Of a DNA stretch of 64,000 nt, positions 37,666-45,850 are shown piece by piece. The stretch is from positions 1 through 64,000 of the forward strand of contig JADZAS010000002.1 of assembly GCA_020852515.1 (NCBI GenBank), in the 5' to 3' direction. The stretch comes from Phycisphaerales bacterium. GTDB taxonomy: Bacteria; Planctomycetota; Phycisphaerae; Phycisphaerales; UBA5793. Position 1 is the first letter of the stretch; each line of letters begins with the position of its first letter. Made by a program: the position numbers and the translations under genes. The notes beneath the pieces are model-generated. The model saw nothing but the letters and a program-made list of their open reading frames with translations, was not told the DNA's origin and did not search any database.

Positions 37666-37914
37666 CCGGCCGGGCACGACCGGCAAGCTCCGGGCTCTTT
37701 GCGTTCCGGCCTTTTCCGGCTTTTTGAGCCTTCTGTGCCCTCTTGGGGCCGATTCACGCCGTTTTTTCGATGGCCGTACGGTTTTTGTTCACTTTTTTGT
37801 TGACTTCCTGTCGATATCCTGCAATCCTATCGGATACCAAACATGAGGGCGCTTCCGATGGTCTCGCCTGACGACTTCACCGTGATCGACGCCGCTGCAG
37901 AGAAGGAGCAAGCC

Positions 37915-39096
37915 ATGGTTATGATTGAAAGCAAAGCCGCCGCCAATGGTCGCACGTCCCGGCCCTCGGCGGGCTCAGGCTCCCTGCCCAGAAAAGGAAC
38001 CCCTTCCGACATGAGCACCGCCGCCCCTGAACGCGATATCGCCGGCCGCACCCAGGCGCTCGAGCGCACCATCACCCAGATCGAACGGGCGTTCGGCAAG
38101 GGCGCGATCATGAAACTCGACGGCCAGAACATCCAGGCCATTGAGGGCATCAGCACCGGCGCGATCAGTCTTGATCTGGCGCTGGGTGGGCGCGGCGTCC
38201 CGCGCGGCCGCGTGGCTGAACTGTTCGGCCCCGAGTCATCCGGCAAGACCACGCTGGCCCTGCACGTGGTCGCCAGCGCGCAGAAGAACGGCGGCGTGGC
38301 GGCGTTCATCGACGCCGAGCACGCGCTCGACCCTTCGTGGGCGCGGCGGCTGGGCGTCAACGTCGATGAACTGCTCGTGAGCCAGCCCGACACCGGCGAG
38401 CAGGCCATGGAAATCTGTGAGCTGCTCGTGCGCTCCAACGCCGTGGATGTCGTCGTGGTGGACTCCGTGGCGGCACTGATCCCGCGGGCGGAAATCGAAG
38501 GCGAGATGGGCGACACGCACGTGGGCCTGCAGGCTCGCCTCATGAGCCAGGCGCTGCGCAAGCTCACCGGCGCCATCTCCAAGAGCAAGACCACCGTCAT
38601 CTTCATCAACCAGATCCGCGAGAAGATCGGCGTGATGTTCGGCTCACCTGAAACCACGCCCGGCGGCCGGGCGCTCAAGTTCTACTCTTCGGTGCGCATC
38701 GACATCCGCCGCATCAGCTCGATCAAGGATGGCGACCAGAACGTGGGCAACCGCGTACGGGCCCGCGTGGTGAAGAACAAGGTCGCGCCGCCGTTCCGCG
38801 ACGCCGAGTTTGACATCATGTTCACCGAGGGCATTTCGGCCGCGGGCGATCTCATCGACCTTGCCGACAAGGAGAGCATTGTTCAGAAGTCCGGCGCGTG
38901 GTATTCGTACGGCGACATCCGCCTCGGCCAGGGCCGCGAGAACTCCAAGCAGTTCCTCAAGGACAATCCCGAACTCTTCGAGGAGATCCGCCGCAAGGTG
39001 CTCGTCAAAGCCGGCGCCATCACCGAGCCGGCCGCTCCGATCGAAACCGCGGCGGAACCCGAAGACGCCAAGCCGTCGGGCAAGTCGAAGAAATAA
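37915..39096 (+). CDS. recA: Recombinase A
   Basis: 393 aa from ATG 37915, which has AGAAGGAG six bases upstream. RecA binds single-stranded DNA, pairs homologous strands and triggers SOS. Walker A is [39 protein letters not shown] and [20 protein letters not shown] are family hallmarks. The core begins around [19 protein letters not shown]. About 50 residues precede it, longer than usual; an alternative ATG at 38011 would remove 32 of them, and the frame is open up to ATG 37843. The C-terminal Glu/Ala/Pro/Lys-rich tail is normal. A TTGACT at 37800-37805 could be a -35 element, but no good -10 follows. Confidence 0.95.
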   Translation: MVMIESKAAANGRTSRPSAGSGSLPRKGTPSDMSTAAPERDIAGRTQALERTITQIERAFGKGAIMKLDGQNIQAIEGISTGAISLDLALGGRGVPRGRVAELFGPESSGKTTLALHVVASAQKNGGVAAFIDAEHALDPSWARRLGVNVDELLVSQPDTGEQAMEICELLVRSNAVDVVVVDSVAALIPRAEIEGEMGDTHVGLQARLMSQALRKLTGAISKSKTTVIFINQIREKIGVMFGSPETTPGGRALKFYSSVRIDIRRISSIKDGDQNVGNRVRARVVKNKVAPPFRDAEFDIMFTEGISAAGDLIDLADKESIVQKSGAWYSYGDIRLGQGRENSKQFLKDNPELFEEIRRKVLVKAGAITEPAAPIETAAEPEDAKPSGKSKK

Positions 39097-39124
39097 CTCA
39101 TGGCCCGCACGGCCCTCATACCCG

Positions 39125-39151
39125 GCTCCTCTCTCACGGGGAGAGGGGAGC
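39125..39151. terminator. Bidirectional hairpin between recA and the DUF1444 gene
   Basis: GCTCCTCTCTC pairs with GAGAGGGGAGC with one mismatch across a 5-nt loop. It lies 28 bp after the recA stop and touches the end of the convergent minus-strand gene. It lacks a clear T-run. Confidence 0.45.
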
Positions 39152-39942
39152 TACGCGGCGGTGGTGCCGGCGATGCCGTCCATGGTGACGATGAAGAAGC
39201 GGTCGGTGATGGGATACGGCAGGCGCTTGTAGTCGATCTCGACGCGCGAGTGCACTTTCTCGGCGAATTCGGCGGGATCGGCCGTGACCGCCAGAAACGC
39301 ATCGCGCGCCGGGGCGGCGACGAGGAAGTTCGATCCCAGCACCGGCGCGAGCCGCCCGTGCAATGAGCCCAGCAGCAGGCGGCTGGCGTCGTAGCCGTCG
39401 TTCTCCTGGAAGATCGCGGCTTTGCCGCCGCTGCCGGCTTCGATGATGCGCAGTTTCAGTTCATCGGAGTAGGCGCCGAGGTTTCGCCGCGCGGTGCGGT
39501 CGATCTCCTCGAGGTCCACACCCCACTTGAGCATCTGCTCGACGGTGATGCTCACGGTCAGATGCGGCATGTCGATGACGTAGAGCACGACCGTGTCGTT
39601 GACGAACGGCTGGTGGGCGACGAGTTGGGCGTCGAGGTGCTGGAAGATCGACTCGGGCTGGATGCGCGGCATGATGCGCGGCCTGGCGACTTCAAAAGGC
39701 AGCGGCACGCTCGCCGCCTCCTCGCCTTCCAGGAGGTGATCGAGAAACTGCTCGACGATCTCCACGCCTCGATCGGGGTCGTTGAGCACCATGCGGTAGA
39801 GGTTCTCGAGCGCGAGGTGCCGCCCATCGATGAGCACTTCGAATGTGCCCGCGAGTTCGACGTTGCGCTCGGGGCTGAGGCGCGACATGAGAGCCATGAC
39901 GGCTTCGCAGAAGGCTTCGGGTTCGTGGGGCATTCGTGCCAT
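39151..39942 (-). CDS. DUF1444-like (YtpQ-type) protein
   Basis: 263 aa without signal peptide. The segments VVLYVIDMPHLTVSITVEQM and GVDLEEIDRTARRNLGAYSD, with a preceding domain ending in PRIMPRIQP, match DUF1444, the family of Bacillus YtpQ, whose function is unknown. Cytosolic. Convergent with recA and divergent from kdsA. Confidence 0.75.
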   Translation of the reverse strand: MARMPHEPEAFCEAVMALMSRLSPERNVELAGTFEVLIDGRHLALENLYRMVLNDPDRGVEIVEQFLDHLLEGEEAASVPLPFEVARPRIMPRIQPESIFQHLDAQLVAHQPFVNDTVVLYVIDMPHLTVSITVEQMLKWGVDLEEIDRTARRNLGAYSDELKLRIIEAGSGGKAAIFQENDGYDASRLLLGSLHGRLAPVLGSNFLVAAPARDAFLAVTADPAEFAEKVHSRVEIDYKRLPYPITDRFFIVTMDGIAGTTAA

Positions 39943-40147
39943 GGGCCAGTGTTCCTGCGGCGCGTCGACAGTCTCTCCGAGCCACTATCGGCGCGGCCGC
40001 CCGTCTCCTTTGAGCAATGTCCGGTTGCCCGTGCCGGGCGCTCTGGCCTGTACGGCTGGGCAGCATCCACAATACGGCTGCGGCGCGGCCGCGGTTCCGT
40101 TGCGGCTCCGGTGCAGGCCCCTGCGCCGCCGGGCCTATCGTTTGGAC

Positions 40148-40960
40148 ATGCCATCCACCTGCCGCGTCGGCGAACTCGTTATCGGCCCCGACCAGCCGCT
40201 GTGCATCATCGCCGGGCCATGTGTACTTGAGTCCGCCGAACTCGGCCGGCACATCGGCGAAACGCTGAAAGCAGTCTGCGACCGCCTCGGCCTCAGCTAC
40301 ATCTTCAAGGCCAGTTTCGACAAGGCGAATCGCTCAAGCATCACCTCGAAGCGCGGCCCCGGCGTCGCGCAGGGCCTGGCTGATCTGGCGCGCCTGCGCG
40401 ATCGGCTCGGCGTGCCCGTCACGACTGACATCCACGAGCCGGCGCAGGCGGCGCTCGCGGCCGAGTACGTCGATCTGCTGCAGATCCCGGCGTTCCTGTG
40501 CCGTCAGACGGATCTGCTGGCCGCGGCCGGCGCCACGGGCAAAGCCGTGAACGTCAAGAAAGGTCAGTTCCTCTCACCCGCCGAGATGAAGCACGTCGTG
40601 CGCAAACTCGATGAGTCGGGCTGCACGCAGATGATGCTGACCGAGCGCGGCACGTTCTTCGGCTATCACCGGCTCGTGAACGACTTCATCGGCCTGGGCG
40701 ATCTCATGGAGATCGGCCCGCCGGTGTGCTTCGACGCGACGCACTCGACGCAACTGCCCGGCGCGACGGAGACGAGCGGCGGACGGCCCGAGCGAGCGCC
40801 GCTGCTGGCCCGCGCGGCCGTAGCGGCCGGCGTGCCGTGCGTCTTTCTTGAATGTCACCCCGAGCCAAGCCGCGGATTGTCCGACGCATCCAACATGCTG
40901 CGCCTCGACGCGGTCGCGCCGCTGCTGGCTTCGCTCAAGGCGCTGCACGAGGTGCGCTGA
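40148..40960 (+). CDS. kdsA: 3-deoxy-D-manno-octulosonate 8-phosphate synthase
   Basis: 270 aa from ATG 40148 (upstream in-frame sequence is not protein-like). Condenses arabinose-5-phosphate with phosphoenolpyruvate to KDO-8-phosphate for lipopolysaccharide. Motifs: CIIAGPCVLES, YIFKASFDKANRSS, TTDIHEPAQA, LQIPAFLCRQTDLL, KAVNVKKGQFLSP, MMLTERGTFFGYHRLVNDF and FLECHPEPSRGLSDASNM. Presence implies an outer membrane with KDO-containing lipid. A Cys in FLECHP suggests a metal-dependent form. No other kds genes are close. Confidence 0.96.
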   Translation: MPSTCRVGELVIGPDQPLCIIAGPCVLESAELGRHIGETLKAVCDRLGLSYIFKASFDKANRSSITSKRGPGVAQGLADLARLRDRLGVPVTTDIHEPAQAALAAEYVDLLQIPAFLCRQTDLLAAAGATGKAVNVKKGQFLSPAEMKHVVRKLDESGCTQMMLTERGTFFGYHRLVNDFIGLGDLMEIGPPVCFDATHSTQLPGATETSGGRPERAPLLARAAVAAGVPCVFLECHPEPSRGLSDASNMLRLDAVAPLLASLKALHEVR

Positions 40961-41065
40961 GTACATCCGCAAGCCCCTCAAATTGCGCGAAAGGGCCGCC
41001 GATCAGGGCGGTTTCCCCGTGGACGGTATGGAACGTCGGCGGCACTCTTATGGCGTGTACCATCG

Positions 41066-41083
41066 GGTGAAAGCGGTTTCACC
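41066..41083 (+). promoter_or_regulatory. Hairpin covering the translation start region (unit A)
   Basis: GGTGAAA-GCGG-TTTCACC forms a perfect 7-bp hairpin ending one base before the ATG at 41084. The counterpart at 41681-41698 keeps 6-bp arms and has GGGAG in its loop, a better ribosome-binding site. It could control translation start. Confidence 0.5.
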
Positions 41084-41485
41084 ATGTCAAACAGAACGAT
41101 GACCACCGCTCTCGTCGCCGGTTTTGCGGCGCTCCTCGCCTCAGCGCGCCTTGGCCTGGCGCAGCCGGTTCTATCCGTCGAGGGAGACTGTCCGGGATTC
41201 CTCAGAGCAGAAGTTACTGGCGCGCCGCCGAACCACGGCATCTTGCTTCTCTTCGCACCCCATCGGGGCTCGTACAGGTTTCCGCCTGGTCACTGGTGCT
41301 ATGGAGTTACGTTGGGACTGGGGTGGCGCGGACTGCGCATCGCCTCCGCAGCAGGTGCAGACGAGAACGGCTTCGCCTTCTTTGAAGGGAAGGCGGGGGT
41401 GCTCGCGTGCGGCGGGTTTCTCCAAACATTGAACTACCCAAGCGGTGGGTGTGAGATCAGCAACGTCGTTCAGATTCCAAACTGA
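41084..41485 (+). CDS. Small secreted four-cysteine protein (twin 1)
   Basis: 133 aa: signal peptide of about 25 residues (ALLASARLGLAQ), then a compact beta-rich domain with cysteines in GDCPGFLRAEV, HWCYGVTLGLGWRGL, LACGGFLQTLNYP and GGCEISNVVQ. The same cysteine pattern ends the 787-aa SBBP protein at 10884-13247, so this is that C-terminal module as a free protein. Disulfides are likely outside the cell. Twin 2 starts 615 bp downstream. Function unknown. Confidence 0.75.
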   Translation: MSNRTMTTALVAGFAALLASARLGLAQPVLSVEGDCPGFLRAEVTGAPPNHGILLLFAPHRGSYRFPPGHWCYGVTLGLGWRGLRIASAAGADENGFAFFEGKAGVLACGGFLQTLNYPSGGCEISNVVQIPN

Positions 41486-41540
41486 TGGGAGGTGGAGGAT
41501 GTGGGCAGGTCAATTCAGGGGGCGGGAAAACGGGGGCGGG

Positions 41541-41566
41541 AAAACGGGACAGGTACGTTTGATTGC
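41541..41566 (+). repeat. Palindromic-element core at the duplication junction
   Basis: AAAACGGGACAGGTACGTTT (41541-41560) and GATTGCC sit between the end of unit A and the start of unit B. Preceded by a partial extra copy (GGGAAAACGGGGG) at about 41524. It is the same core as in the 0.6-4.6 kb island. Confidence 0.75.
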
Positions 41567-41580
41567 CTGCGCTGAAGACT

Positions 41581-42135
41581 TCCGCGAGCCCCTCCAATTG
41601 CGTGAAACGGCCACCGATCAGGGCGGTGTCCCTGTGGACGGTATGGGACGTCGGCGGCACTCTTATGGCGTGTACCATCAGGTGAAGGGAGTTTCACCAT
41701 GTCAAACAGAATGATGATCGCTGCTCTACTCGCCAGTCTTGCGGCCTTATTGGTCTCGGCGCGCCTCGGCCTGGCGCAGCCGGTTCTCAGTCTTGAAGGT
41801 GGCTGTCCCGGCTTCCTGCGGGCGGAGGTTCGAAACGCGCCACCTGGATCTGGAATCCTCCTGCTGTTTGCACCCCACGAAGGCTCTTTCACGCTTCCTC
41901 GCGGCAATTGGTGCTACGGAGTCACGCTCGGACTCGGCTGGCGGGGGCTTCGACAGGTCGCTGGAGCGGGAGTCGATGAACACGGGTTTGCATTCTTCGA
42001 AGGACAGGCCGGTCAGCAGGCATGTGGCGGATTCCTTCAAACATTGAACTACCCAAGCGGTGGGTGTGAGATCAGCAACGTCGTTCAGATTCCAAACTGA
42101 TGGGAGGTGGAGGATGTCGGCAGGTCAATTCAGGG
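41581..42135 (+). repeat. Tandem duplication, unit B
   Basis: Second copy of the 555-bp unit. Here the third gene continues past the unit end, so B has the original right flank, and unit A was probably joined to it through the repeat core at 41541-41566. Confidence 0.9.
41699..42100 (+). CDS. Small secreted four-cysteine protein (twin 2)
   Basis: 133 aa, same length and design as twin 1 (signal peptide ending LGLAQ, four cysteines, C-terminus PSGGCEISNVVQIPN). The last about 20 residues are identical, the first 110 differ at about 30 positions. Shine-Dalgarno AAGGGAG lies in the hairpin just before the ATG. The next gene starts 13 bases after the stop, with GGAGGTGGAGG between them, so the two are probably co-translated. 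Confidence 0.75.
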   Translation: MSNRMMIAALLASLAALLVSARLGLAQPVLSLEGGCPGFLRAEVRNAPPGSGILLLFAPHEGSFTLPRGNWCYGVTLGLGWRGLRQVAGAGVDEHGFAFFEGQAGQQACGGFLQTLNYPSGGCEISNVVQIPN

Positions 42136-42737
42136 GTATCGTTGCGCGCGCAATGTGTGGTGTTCTGGCTGCCTCGTGTCTCGCCGTCGACTGCCATGCG
42201 CAGATTTGCGGAGAGCCAGTCGACTTCGGCGCGCACGTTGACGCACGAACGGAGTCAGGCGGGGTGGACCCTTCGATCGCCGTCGGGCCGAACAGCATTC
42301 TGTTGACGACGAATACGGGGCTGTGGTTGCTCAACCGCGATGGGACCGAGATCGTTGACCCCGTTACGCTGGTGAACTTCTTCGGCGGATCGGGCGGCGT
42401 TGACACCGTGTCTGTCTACGACCGGCTCTCTGAGCGCCTCTTCGTGCTCACGATCGACGCCGGCGACATCCGGCTCGCGGTCTCGCAAGATGACAATCCC
42501 GATCTCGACCCCGAGAACTGGCACTTCTATGAATGGGACCTCGGCGGGCAGGACGGCGCGGACTACCCTGAACTGAGCGTCGGCGAAGAGCGGAAAAGCG
42601 GGACAGGTACGTTTGATTGCCTCGCCCTCGAATATCGCCTATCCGCCGTCGATCGGGTGAGCGAAGCCAGCGCCTCCGGCGCAGAAATTGCGCAGCCGGA
42701 TATAACTCCAAAGAGTCACTTGACGCGCGGCCGATGA
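42114..42737 (+). pseudogene. Secreted protein gene truncated at a repeat core
   Basis: ATG 42114 has a strong Shine-Dalgarno. The first about 160 residues read as a normal exported protein: signal peptide with VLAASCLAVDCHAQ, then VDPSIAVGPNSILLTTNTGL, WLLNRDGTEIVDPVTLVNFF and DRLSERLFVLTIDAGDIRLA, like secreted beta-propeller proteins that begin with a DPSIAVGP motif. At about 42590 the frame enters the repeat core (ERKSGTGTFDC) and continues about 45 codons through non-homologous sequence to a stop at 42737. The original protein was probably much longer. A partial start of the same gene follows twin 1 at 41499. Confidence 0.65.
42592..42621 (+). repeat. Palindromic-element core inside the truncated gene
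   Basis: GGGACAGGTACGTTT at 42600-42614 followed by GATTGCC, as at 41546-41566. Coding homology of the secreted gene ends here. Confidence 0.75.
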
Positions 42738-42782
42738 ACGGCGATGCTTGCCCTGTACACCGGCAGGCAAGGATGAGGCTGG

Positions 42783-43184
42783 ATGCGAATCGAACCATAC
42801 CAGGGCGGGTATCGAATGGTGCCCTCGACGAGCGCGACCTCGCCGATCCAGCGGGCTCGCGACGCCGCCGCTGACAAAGCCGCCAAGTACGACACCTGCG
42901 ATGCGCCCGTCAATGTGCGCGATGTCGATCGCGTCGAACTCTCGTCGCTTGCATTTCAGGAGGCTCAGAGCCAGACGGCGCCGGCGACCGCACCGATCCC
43001 GTCGGCCGCATCGCAGCAGCGCCTCCGCGAGCGGCTCGTCGCGGGCATCGTGGATGGCCGGATCGATCTCGATGGACCCGGCCGGGGCAATGCGGTCCTC
43101 AACCGCGCGTACTTCCTGAGCGAGCGAGCCGTCGCGGAGTTCAACGCCGCCGCGGTGGGGAACGCGATTGATGTGAGCGGGTGA
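42783..43184 (+). CDS. FlgM-like small protein
   Basis: 133 aa, cytosolic, N-terminal half low-complexity. The segment DVDRVELSSLAFQE, then QQRLRERLVAGIVDGRIDLD, resembles the anti-sigma-28 factor FlgM (DxVELS ... R..L...I..G.Y.ID). A second protein of this kind is at 52655-52972. No flagellar gene is in the window. The similarity is short, so the role as an anti-sigma factor is tentative. Confidence 0.5.
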   Translation: MRIEPYQGGYRMVPSTSATSPIQRARDAAADKAAKYDTCDAPVNVRDVDRVELSSLAFQEAQSQTAPATAPIPSAASQQRLRERLVAGIVDGRIDLDGPGRGNAVLNRAYFLSERAVAEFNAAAVGNAIDVSG

Positions 43185-43243
43185 GCGCTCCGCTGCGCAG
43201 AGCCCTCGCGTCGCGGCTCACTGGGGACGCGGCTTCCAGTTTG

Positions 43244-43287
43244 CTTGATGCCTTGATGCCTCGACACCTGGATGCCTTGATGCCTTT
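43244..43287. repeat. Short repeats of GATGCCTT type
   Basis: Units of CTTGATGC and CTCGACACCTGGATGC recur five times in about 45 bases. Non-coding, of the same intergenic simple-repeat kind as at 145-345 and 22125-22208. Confidence 0.6.
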
Positions 43288-43337
43288 CCCAACCCCTTCC
43301 GCCGCGCCGGAATCTGGCGGCGGCAATATAACTCATC

Positions 43338-44168
43338 ATGACGCAGCGTGAACCAGCACGGCAGGACGGCCCTCCCGCGCCGGAGATGCAGTTCTGCTGG
43401 ATCGATTCGGGCGAGGCGCAACTGGCAACGTCGATCGACCTGCCGCGCAGCGAAGCGCCCTGGCCGGTGGTGGTGCTGGTGCACGGCTTCAGCGGCGACC
43501 GCATCGGCCGCAGTTACCACTTCGTCGAGTTCGGCCGCATGCTCGGCGCGCTGGGCATCGCCTGCGTGCGCTTCGACCACGCCGGCTGCGGCGAATCGAC
43601 CGGCGACCAGCGGCTCTACAGCATGGCCACCGTCGAGCGCGACTGCCTGGCCGTGGCCCGCTGGCTGGCGCGCGATGATCGCTTTGACATGAGCCGCCTC
43701 GGCGTGGTCGGCTCGAGCCTGGGCGCCCTGGGCGGGCTGATGATGGCGGCGGAGTTCGGCGCGCGGGGCCTGCTGCTCTGGGCGCCGGTGTGCGATCTGC
43801 CGGGCATCACGGCTGTGGCGGCCCCGCGCGAGATGGTGCAGCAGTCGCTTGAGTCGATCGGCTTTGCGCCCTTCAAGGGCATCCGCATCGGGCCGAGTTA
43901 CTTCGATCACCTCGATCATCTCGATCCGGCCAGGCACATCCGGTCGCTCAAGGCGCCGGTCTTCATCGCCCACGCGCGCGATGATCAGGCCGTGCCCATC
44001 GAGCACTCGAACCAGTACGTCCACCTGTGCCGATCGGCGGGCGTGGCGTGCGAACTGATGGAGTTTGAGGGCATGACGCACGACTTTCACGAGGAGCCGG
44101 TGCGCTCGCAGCTGCTTCGCGCCTCGGTCGATCGGCTGAGCCGATGGCTGACGCAGCCGGGCGGCTAG
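43338..44168 (+). CDS. Alpha/beta hydrolase
   Basis: 276 aa, no signal peptide. Serine hydrolase fold: oxyanion segment VVVLVHGFSGDRIGRSYH, FDHAGCGESTGD, nucleophile in GVVGSSLGALGG, acid in HARDDQAVPIEHS and His in FEGMTHDFHEEP. Best fit is the group of cinnamoyl-ester hydrolase and dienelactone-like esterases (BAAT/Xaa-Pro-type short members). Substrate not predictable. It stands alone between the repeat patch and hflX. Confidence 0.85.
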   Translation: MTQREPARQDGPPAPEMQFCWIDSGEAQLATSIDLPRSEAPWPVVVLVHGFSGDRIGRSYHFVEFGRMLGALGIACVRFDHAGCGESTGDQRLYSMATVERDCLAVARWLARDDRFDMSRLGVVGSSLGALGGLMMAAEFGARGLLLWAPVCDLPGITAVAAPREMVQQSLESIGFAPFKGIRIGPSYFDHLDHLDPARHIRSLKAPVFIAHARDDQAVPIEHSNQYVHLCRSAGVACELMEFEGMTHDFHEEPVRSQLLRASVDRLSRWLTQPGG

Positions 44169-44376
44169 CCTTTCGGGGCGGCCGGCCGTATCATCGCCGG
44201 TCATGATCTTCTGATCACCGCATTCCGACGCACCCGGCCGCCGCCCTGCCGCGGCGGCAACATGCCCTGGCGCCCGGTCGCCCGTGCGTGAATGCGCCCC
44301 TCCGCTGTTTACAATTCCACGACATCACCCGCCCGGTCGCCCTGCGCCCGGCGCATTTCCGAATGGCTGCACCTGT

Positions 44377-45780
44377 ATGACATCAATATCCCAGGAACAA
44401 CTCCAGGCCCGCTCGCTTGCCGAACGAGCCGTGCTCGTCGCGTGCCACCTGCCCGGCTCGCGCTTTGATGCGCGCGATCCGCTGGGTGAACTGCGCGACC
44501 TGGCCGAGACGGCCGGCGCGACGGTGGTGGGCGAGGCGATCCAGAATCGCCGCACGCCCGACGCGGGGACGTACATCGGCACGGGCAAACTTGAGGAACT
44601 TCGACGCCTCGTCGAAGAGGCCGGCGCGACGCTGGTCGTCTTCGACAACGACCTGAGCCCGTCGCAGATCCGCAACATCGAGAAGATCGTCGGCGTGAAG
44701 ATCATCGATCGCAGCGAACTGATTCTCGACATCTTCGCCGGGCGGGCGACGACGGCGGCAGCGCGCCTGCAGGTCGAGCTGGCGCAGCTCGAATACACCT
44801 ACCCGCGCCTGCGGGCCATGTGGTCGCACCTCGGCCAGATCACGGGTGGCGCGCCGCTGGGCATCGGCACGCGCGGCCCGGGCGAAACGCAGATCGAGAC
44901 CGACCGCCGCCTCGTGCAGCGGCGCAAGAGCGTGCTCAAGGCGCGACTGGCCGAAGTGCTGGCGCGGCGCGTGCGCGAAGTGGCCCACCGGCGAGCCGAG
45001 CACCGCACCGTCTGCCTCGTCGGCTACACGAACGCGGGCAAATCGACGCTCTTCAACGCCTTGACGGGCCCGACGGGCGGCGGCGGGGCGTATGCCGACG
45101 ATCGCCTGTTTGCGACGCTGACGACGCGTACGCGCCGCTGGCCGCTGGGCAGCGGCCAGGAAGCGCTGCTCTCCGACACGGTCGGTTTCGTGCGCGATTT
45201 GCCGCACCATCTCATCGCGTCGTTTCGGGCCACGCTCGAAGAGGCGATCCACGCGGACCTGCTGCTCATCGTCATCGACGTGTCAGACCCGATGGCGCCG
45301 ATGCAGCTTGACATCGTGCGCGAAACGCTGGCGGATCTGCTGCGCGACGACCCCCTGCGGCCGCGCGAGCGGACCATCGCCGATGAGAGCGCGACGTGGG
45401 TTGAGCAGGAGCGCGACGAAGACCCGCCGGCGATCGACCCCGATCTGCCGCGGCACATTCTCGTGCTCAACAAGGTCGATCGGCTCGAGGATGAATCCGA
45501 ACTGGCGCTGTGGCATCAGCGCGATCCTTCCGCGATCGCCATCAGCGCCCGGACCGGTCGCGGGCTCGAGGAGCTGCGCGAGATGGTGCAGGACCGGCTT
45601 GCGGGCGAGATGGTCGAGATCGAGTTCGCCGCGCCCTGGTCGGCGGCCAAGGCGATCGCCTATGCCGAATCGCGCGGCGAAGTGCTCGGGCGCGACTACG
45701 AGACCGGCGGGGTGAGGCTGCGCTTGCGCATCGGCCGCTCGCACCTCGATCGCCTGCGTTCGATGGGGCTCGCGGTGTGA
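44377..45780 (+). CDS. hflX: GTPase HflX
   Basis: 467 aa from ATG 44377, with the HflX N-terminal domain (RTPDAGTYIGTGKLEELRRL, VFDNDLSPSQIRNIEKIVGV, DRSELILDIFAGRATTAAAR, the glycine-rich LGIGTRGPGETQIETDRRL) and the G domain: Walker A GYTNAGKSTLFN, switch II DTVGFVRDLPHHLIASFRAT, and NKVD. HflX splits stalled 70S ribosomes. The G domain carries an insert of about 40 residues (LLRDDPLRPRERTIADESAT to DLPRHI). No hfq precedes it. Upstream in-frame codons are not protein-like. Confidence 0.95.
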   Translation: MTSISQEQLQARSLAERAVLVACHLPGSRFDARDPLGELRDLAETAGATVVGEAIQNRRTPDAGTYIGTGKLEELRRLVEEAGATLVVFDNDLSPSQIRNIEKIVGVKIIDRSELILDIFAGRATTAAARLQVELAQLEYTYPRLRAMWSHLGQITGGAPLGIGTRGPGETQIETDRRLVQRRKSVLKARLAEVLARRVREVAHRRAEHRTVCLVGYTNAGKSTLFNALTGPTGGGGAYADDRLFATLTTRTRRWPLGSGQEALLSDTVGFVRDLPHHLIASFRATLEEAIHADLLLIVIDVSDPMAPMQLDIVRETLADLLRDDPLRPRERTIADESATWVEQERDEDPPAIDPDLPRHILVLNKVDRLEDESELALWHQRDPSAIAISARTGRGLEELREMVQDRLAGEMVEIEFAAPWSAAKAIAYAESRGEVLGRDYETGGVRLRLRIGRSHLDRLRSMGLAV

Positions 45781-45850
45781 GCCGGCCGGTGTTCGACTCG
45801 GCGGCGGCGGTGGCACTACACTGTCGGCCTGACTCCTTCGAGGACCGACC

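Larger units (their letters stand above)
40966..41520 (+). repeat. Tandem duplication, unit A
   Basis: Aligns with unit B (41581-42135) at a constant offset of 615 bases with no net insertion or deletion. Each unit carries about 115 bp of upstream sequence, a complete 402-bp gene and the start of a third gene. The last about 95 bases are almost identical between units, while the middle of the gene has diverged. Confidence 0.9.

Noticed and set aside
37780-37842. SOS (LexA) box before recA
   Set aside because: GTTC and GTTG occur near each other, but the spacing and second half do not match either the GAAC-N4-GTTC or the GTTC-N7-GTTC type.
41457-41907. Minus-strand frames in the duplicated region
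   Set aside because: They exist in both units only because the plus-strand genes are duplicated, and lack ribosome-binding sites and recognisable domains.
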